Below are positions 6,552-9,941 of a stretch of 9,941 nt of DNA, piece by piece. The position numbers were made by a program, and so were the translations under genes. The DNA lies in assembly GCA_946886125.1 (NCBI GenBank), contig CAMPHY010000025.1, forward strand, positions 1-9,941, read 5' to 3'. This DNA is from an uncultured Candidatus Saccharibacteria bacterium. Its GTDB lineage: Bacteria > Patescibacteria > Saccharimonadia > Saccharimonadales > UBA6022. Within the stretch, counting starts at the first letter, position 1, and every line of letters begins with the position of its first letter. Below the pieces are notes generated by a model. It saw only the letters and a program-made list of their open reading frames with translations, made no database searches and had not been told where the DNA came from.

Positions 6552-7475
6552 ATGAGTACAGAATCCGCAAACACAGAAAGTCCAATTCTTATGAATCAAC
6601 GTATCTCTGTTCGAGCAATCGTACGAAATAACGAGAAGACATTATTGCTCCGTAGGGCTAATGGTCGCTCGACCATCCTTGGGCAGTATGAATTGCCTGG
6701 CGGCAAGCTTGATTATGGTGAACAGCCTGAAGATGCCCTTAGGCGTTACTTGCATGATGACGCTGGCTTGCATATTCAAACGATGCAATTATTTGATGCT
6801 GTTACCTATGTGGACCACGATGATCGTGATATCCAGTACGGTGTAATTGTATATCTTGTGAGTTTGGCGCAGGCCGACAGGCCTGTAAGATTGAATCAAA
6901 ACTACGATAAATATATTTGGCAAAAGGTGCAAAATATACAACGTAATACAGTCACTGACTTAAGTCAGTTGCTGCTAGGTATTATTCAACAAAAACAATT
7001 AACAGATGAAAGCAACGAAAAAGTAAGATTTAAAGATGTAAAATATGCATCAGATATCGCAACAATTATTTATTCAGATGGCGGATCTCGAGGTAACCCT
7101 GGCCCCTCTGCTGCAGGATATGTCATTATGAATCAACAGCAAGAGATTTTAGATCAAGGTGGGGAGTACCTTGGCATTACGACTAATAACCAAGCGGAGT
7201 ACCAAGCGGTTCGGCTAGGTTTAGAGAAGGCTCATGCTATGGGTCTACGAACTATTGATTTTCGCATCGACAGTATGCTGGTGGTGAATCAAATGAACGG
7301 TATCTATAAAATTAAAAATCGTGAGTTGTGGCCAATTAATGAGCGGATTCGTGAGTTAATGACTCATTTTGAGAAAGTAAGCTTTAGTCATGTACGGCGC
7401 GAGTTTAATCAACTGGCTGATAGCATGGTAAACCAAACACTTGATGCGCATATTGTGACAAATGATAGGGTATAA
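6552..7475 (+). CDS. Nudix-RNase H fusion protein
   Basis: A 307-residue two-domain protein. Residues 16-145 are a Nudix fold with a degenerate box: G51-x5-E57-x7-R65-Y-L-H-D-D-A-G-L73. The expected REUxEE reads RYLHDD, so Glu is replaced by Tyr and both metal-binding Glu by Asp; hydrolase activity is uncertain. Residues 170-295 are type I RNase H, with a full catalytic set: D176 (YSDGGSRGNPG), E216 (NNQAEYQA), D240 (FRIDS), D290 (NQLAD) and the mobile His at H280. This half should cut RNA in RNA-DNA hybrids, for example Okazaki primers or R-loops. ATG 6552 lies 12 bases after the 6S-like RNA and lacks a Shine-Dalgarno; ATG 6591 is an alternative just before the Nudix fold. The TAA stop lies inside the rnpB -10 box. 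Confidence 0.88.
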   Translation: MSTESANTESPILMNQRISVRAIVRNNEKTLLLRRANGRSTILGQYELPGGKLDYGEQPEDALRRYLHDDAGLHIQTMQLFDAVTYVDHDDRDIQYGVIVYLVSLAQADRPVRLNQNYDKYIWQKVQNIQRNTVTDLSQLLLGIIQQKQLTDESNEKVRFKDVKYASDIATIIYSDGGSRGNPGPSAAGYVIMNQQQEILDQGGEYLGITTNNQAEYQAVRLGLEKAHAMGLRTIDFRIDSMLVVNQMNGIYKIKNRELWPINERIRELMTHFEKVSFSHVRREFNQLADSMVNQTLDAHIVTNDRV

Positions 7476-7476
7476 T
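7471..7476 (+). promoter_or_regulatory. -10 box of the rnpB promoter
   Basis: A perfect TATAAT whose bases 3-5 are the stop codon of the RNase H gene. It lies 7 bases before the 5' end of RNase P RNA. I see no convincing -35 box at 16-18 bases. Confidence 0.7.
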
Positions 7477-7482
7477 AGTCCC

Positions 7483-7827
7483 AGGCAGTTCGTTAGGCGA
7501 TTACTTGCTGGTGTCAAAGCCATGTAAGAGGAAAGTCCGGGCAGCACAGAATAACGACAGTTGCTAACGGCAACCGAGGGAAACCTTAGGGAAAGTGCCA
7601 CAGAAACGAAACTACCCGCTTTTTAAGTGGGAAAAGATGAAACGAGTGAGGTAAGAGCTCACAGCAGGCCGCGGTGACGCGGTGTGAAGGTAAACCCTGT
7701 CGGCTGCAAGGAGATCTACACACAGGGCGATTCGTCCGTAGGTCGCTACCCGCTTGATCCTGTAAGCAATTACAGGACTAGATAGATGATCGTCCACGAC
7801 AGAACCCGGCTTATCGACGGGCTGCCA
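7483..7827 (+). ncRNA. rnpB: RNase P RNA
   Basis: The catalytic RNA of RNase P, which removes 5' leaders from precursor tRNAs. The universal core is seen directly: GAGGAAAGTCCGGGC at 7528-7542 and ACAGAACCCGGCTTAT at 7799-7814, which form P4 and its surroundings. GGTAAACCC (7689-7697) fits the L15 loop that pairs with the tRNA 3' CCA. The ends pair as P1: 7484-7492 (GGCAGUUCG) with 7818-7826 (CGGGCUGCC), nine base pairs including G-U. Length, about 345 bases, is normal for a bacterial type A RNA. It has its own -10 box, and a strong hairpin starts right after P1. Confidence 0.96.
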
Positions 7828-7862
7828 ACTAAAAATACCACCTGAAGGGTGGTATTTTTAGT
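7828..7862. terminator. Two-way intrinsic terminator between rnpB and rplT
   Basis: An inverted repeat of 15 base pairs: ACTAAAAATACCACC (7828-7842) and GGTGGTATTTTTAGT (7848-7862), with a loop around TGAAG. Each arm provides a T-run on one strand, so it can end rnpB from the left and the infC-rpmI-rplT operon from the right. Confidence 0.9.
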
Positions 7863-7890
7863 GCAAGGAATGCCAGTCAGATCTTGTAAG

Positions 7891-8235
7891 TTAGATTTTA
7901 GCGCTCTTTACGATCGCTTCAAAAGCTTTTGATTCACTGACAGCAAGTTCTGAAAGGACCTTACGGTCCAATTCGATATTAGCTGCCTTTAGGCCGGCAA
8001 TTAGCTTACCGTAAGTTATCCCTTGCTCACGTGCAGCCGCATTAATACGGGTAATCCATAGACCACGGAGGTCGCGCTTTTTATTGCGACGATCACGGTA
8101 GGCGTACTGGAGTGAACGAATCACACCTTGTTTTGCAAGGCGGTATGATCGTGTGCGATTGTGCTGCATGCCTTTAGCAAGCTTCAGAATCTTTTTGTGC
8201 TTTGCGCGGGCGGTGACACCTCGTTTAACTCGCAT
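7891..8235 (-). CDS. rplT: 50S ribosomal protein L20
   Basis: A 114-residue, strongly basic protein that binds 23S rRNA early in large-subunit assembly. It matches L20 throughout: [21 protein letters not shown], then [43 protein letters not shown] and a C-terminal domain ending [16 protein letters not shown]. Length is about the usual 115-120. The ATG lies one base after the rpmI stop. Its ribosome-binding site TAGGAG is embedded in the last codons of rpmI, so the two are probably coupled. In several bacteria L20 represses this operon by binding its mRNA; I could not identify such a site here. Confidence 0.97.
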   Translation of the reverse strand: MRVKRGVTARAKHKKILKLAKGMQHNRTRSYRLAKQGVIRSLQYAYRDRRNKKRDLRGLWITRINAAAREQGITYGKLIAGLKAANIELDRKVLSELAVSESKAFEAIVKSAKI

Positions 8236-8236
8236 A

Positions 8237-8431
8237 TTATACTCCTAGAGCTCGTTTAACATTTTTCTTCATGCTACCAGTAATGGTAGCGGTCGTGCCG
8301 ATGGCACGCTTGCGGCTTTTGCTCTTTTTTGCAAGCATGTGGCCACCAAACGCACGACGACGGGTGATCTTACCGGTTGAGGTAAGTTTGATCCGCTTAG
8401 CGGTTCCTTTGTGGGTCTTAAGCTTTGGCAT
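8237..8431 (-). CDS. rpmI: 50S ribosomal protein L35
   Basis: A 64-residue basic protein of the large subunit. [22 protein letters not shown] and then [19 protein letters not shown] are characteristic L35 sequence, and the length is typical. Start and stop overlap the neighbours tightly: the ATG shares its A with the infC stop (TAATG), and AAGGAG (8442-8437) inside the last infC codons serves as its ribosome-binding site. Middle gene of the conserved infC-rpmI-rplT operon. Confidence 0.97.
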   Translation of the reverse strand: MPKLKTHKGTAKRIKLTSTGKITRRRAFGGHMLAKKSKSRKRAIGTTATITGSMKKNVKRALGV

Positions 8432-8937
8432 TATTTACTCCTTACTACTATGCTCAGATTGCGACCAGCCATCTGAGGCTTTTGCTCAACAACTGCATCT
8501 TCTTCAAGTAGAGCGATAATCTTTTCAATCATGACGTATCCCAGTTCTTTGTGTGCCATCTCGCGTCCTCGGAAAAAGATGAGAATCTTTACCTTATGGC
8601 CGGCAGTCAAGAAGCTACGGATCTTTCGAAGTTTGATTTCAAGATCACCTGCGCCAATTTTGAGCCCGAATCGCATTTGTTTTAGCTCGGTAACTTTAGA
8701 GCTTTTGCGGTTCTTTTGTTGCTCTTTCATTTTCTGGTATTGGTATTTACCCCAGTCAACGACTTTTGCAACCGGCGGGTTGGCATTTGGTGATATTTCA
8801 ACCAGATCAACTCCAGCGGCTTCGGCAGCTTTGAGAGCGTCGGCACGCGATAGAATCCCTAGTTGTTCTCCATCTTGACCGATGACTCGCAGCTCGTTTG
8901 CACGAATAGCCTCATTGATACGAATTGATTTATTTAT
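8431..8937 (-). CDS. infC: Translation initiation factor IF-3, probable AUA start
   Basis: IF-3 binds the 30S subunit, prevents premature joining of the 50S and checks the initiator codon and tRNA. Both domains are present: the N-terminal domain (RINEAIRANELRVIGQDGEQLGILS, with DLVEISPNANPPVAKVVDWGKY) and the C-terminal domain (KQMRFGLKIGAGDLEIKLRKIRSFLTAGHKVKI, then FFRGREMAHKELG). I place the start at ATA 8937-8935: AAGGAG (8950-8945) stands 7 bases upstream and the resulting 168 residues begin six residues before INEAIR, as in B. subtilis IF-3. No in-frame ATG exists near here. A TTG at 8967 would put the ribosome-binding site inside the coding region and has none of its own. Rare AUU, AUC or AUA starts in infC are a known autoregulation device, as IF-3 itself rejects such codons. 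First gene of the operon. Confidence 0.93.
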   Translation of the reverse strand: MNKSIRINEAIRANELRVIGQDGEQLGILSRADALKAAEAAGVDLVEISPNANPPVAKVVDWGKYQYQKMKEQQKNRKSSKVTELKQMRFGLKIGAGDLEIKLRKIRSFLTAGHKVKILIFFRGREMAHKELGYVMIEKIIALLEEDAVVEQKPQMAGRNLSIVVRSK

Positions 8938-8990
8938 TACTGCTCTCCTTAATTTTGAATAGTGCAATTTATAGCGTTACTCAGATAAGT

Positions 8991-9019
8991 ATTTTATCAG
9001 ATGTGAGTCAGTAGTTCAA
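8991..9019 (-). promoter_or_regulatory. Likely promoter of the infC-rpmI-rplT operon
   Basis: On the - strand, TTGAAC (9019-9014), 17 bases, then TAAAAT (8996-8991). Initiation would fall near 8984, giving a leader of about 47 bases before the AUA start of infC. A second possible -10 box, TATAAA (8973-8968), lies closer but has no matching -35 box. If it were used, the upstream TTG could not be translated. Confidence 0.5.
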
Positions 9020-9502
9020 GTGGTTTGTCTATATTGGAGTGCATCGCAGACATGGGCTGGTGTCAATTCCTGACAGTGGTCAAGGCTTGGCAATCACATA
9101 CGCTACTTCAGTGACGTTAAAGTAGCTTGTGTGCTGAGCTTGAGTATATCGGCTGTTTTTGTTGGTGGTTGTTTTGAACCAGATTCGAAATGTAGTTGTC
9201 TTACAGTATGTTATTAACAAAATCATTGTCTTTCATACTACAACCGTAGCTGTTAACTTGCCGCATGAAAGCATGATGTATAAGAGTAACAGAGAAGATT
9301 GTTGTTTATAATTCATCATGTTTTGAAGTAATAATTTGATCTTTCGCTTTTCAATAACTTTATATCTGCGTCCAACAATTTGATGAAAGAGGGGAGACTA
9401 CTGGTTGCTTTGTTTGTATTCTCTATGAGGTGATTATAGAAACCAAGATGTATAACTATCAAAACTTAATCAACCGTAAGTAATAGCTTCGGCTAAACGC
9501 AC
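9020..9502. other. Long stretch without a recognisable gene
   Basis: About 480 bases between the divergent infC and ssrA promoters. All frames are closed often; no ORF above about 35 codons has a start and ribosome-binding site, and I see no tRNA. Small inverted repeats are present: TGTCA/TGACA at 9061-9075 and GCTACTT/AAGTAGC at 9102-9126. None is followed by a clear T-run. It is A+T-rich and unusual in length for this packed window. Confidence 0.6.
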
Positions 9503-9532
9503 TTGTTAACCTCTCTAAAAAAATGGTATACT
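9503..9532 (+). promoter_or_regulatory. Promoter of ssrA (tmRNA)
   Basis: TTGTTA (9503-9508), 18 bases, then TATACT (9527-9532) with the TGG extension at 9524-9526. Initiation is expected near 9539, a few bases before the mature tmRNA 5' end at 9546, which RNase P would form. It shares AAATGGTATA with the 6S-like RNA promoter. Confidence 0.75.
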
Positions 9533-9545
9533 TTATATATCGGTT

Positions 9546-9941
9546 GGGGCTGACTTTAGCTTTCGACGGAAGGAATTTAACAGGTTATTCTGCAAGTCGA
9601 TCATACGCGTAACGTATATTTTTAATTGCAAAAACTACATTTGCTAACGCTAAGGAATCTTTGGCCGTATTTGCTTCTGCATTTGCCCCAAAGAGCCTAG
9701 CGCCAATCGCAGCCTAATACGCTCGATCACCGCATAGAACAGGCGACATAGTTCTGTGATGGTGTTATATTCATGTCGCTTAGCTTTTTTGTGGGCAGCA
9801 ACACAGATAAGTAACATTTCTTTGCGCGACGCATGAAGTATTTTTGTTTGTCATCTAGCTTCAGACGTCGTTAACATGTAAAACAGACTATACTTGTAGA
9901 CGAATAACCAGTTACCTTTCGGACCCGGGGGCAGTGCCCGG
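9546..9941 (+). ncRNA. ssrA: Transfer-messenger RNA (3' end cut by window)
   Basis: tmRNA enters stalled ribosomes as an alanyl-tRNA mimic and supplies a short reading frame encoding a degradation tag. The 5' end GGGGCTGACTTTAGC plus TTTCGACGG (9561-9569) is the universal tmRNA signature, and CTTTCGGAC near 9917-9924 is its 3' counterpart. The long helix P2 is complete: 9579-9589 with 9903-9913 and 9590-9597 with 9892-9899. The most likely tag frame starts at GCA 9628 and stops at TAA 9715-9717: AKTTFANAKESLAVF and then ASAFAPKSLAPIAA, 29 residues ending in the expected Ala-Ala. GCT at 9643 would give 24 residues. The last bases form a T-arm-like hairpin (CCGGG 9925-9929, CCCGG 9937-9941) with an atypical loop. 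The 3' acceptor strand and CCA lie just beyond the window. Confidence 0.95.

Noticed and set aside
9131..9217. Short + strand frame with a hydrophobic stretch and a lipobox-like VGGC
   Set aside because: Only 28 codons, a GTG start with no ribosome-binding site, and nothing lipoprotein-like after the Cys; most likely chance.
1..9941. CRISPR array, transposase, integrase or toxin-antitoxin module
   Set aside because: No regularly spaced repeats, terminal inverted repeats or matching proteins were seen on either strand.

Overview
The window looks like a compact chromosomal segment from a small-genome bacterium of the Patescibacteria/CPR type, most likely Candidatus Saccharibacteria (TM7). This is an inference from short, tightly packed genes, short basic ribosomal proteins, the infC-rpmI-rplT cluster and many small nucleotide-handling enzymes. 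No database search was possible. Nothing indicates a phage, transposon, CRISPR array or defence island.

Layout. (1) Bases 1-3995, + strand, form one apparent operon: the 3' part of thrS, a HAD-type 5'-nucleotidase-like gene, an alkyltransferase-like (ATL) gene, a frame-disrupted miaA, a winged-helix protein with a degenerate nucleotidyltransferase domain, and a metallo-beta-lactamase-fold protein that has lost most of its metal ligands. A strong hairpin, usable from both sides, ends it. (2) rpmB (L28) lies on the - strand with a near-consensus promoter. (3) Bases 4367-6365, + strand: a winged-helix/Nudix protein, an overlapping HD-domain phosphohydrolase, and a site-2-protease family membrane protein. 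(4) Bases 6374-6540: a promoter followed by a long rod-like RNA with a central bubble, my best candidate for 6S RNA. (5) A Nudix-RNase H fusion gene whose stop codon overlaps the -10 box of rnpB, then RNase P RNA and a second two-way terminator. (6) The - strand translation operon infC-rpmI-rplT, in which infC most likely starts at an AUA codon. (7) About 480 bases with no gene, then the ssrA (tmRNA) promoter and almost all of tmRNA, cut by the window end just before the 3' acceptor strand.

Themes. Most genes serve translation and its quality control (ThrRS, MiaA, L28, IF3, L35, L20, RNase P, tmRNA) or the handling of nucleotides and damaged bases (HAD nucleotidase, two Nudix domains, HD hydrolase, ATL, RNase H). 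Three stable RNAs sit within 3.6 kb. Two of them share the decamer AAATGGTATA at an extended -10 promoter.

The points most worth a second look are the broken miaA, the MBL-fold pseudoenzyme beside a degenerate nucleotidyltransferase-like regulator, the AUA start of infC, the 6S-like RNA, and a tmRNA with an unusually long reading frame and a T-loop lacking the canonical residues. I did not find a clear, wholly new multi-gene system.
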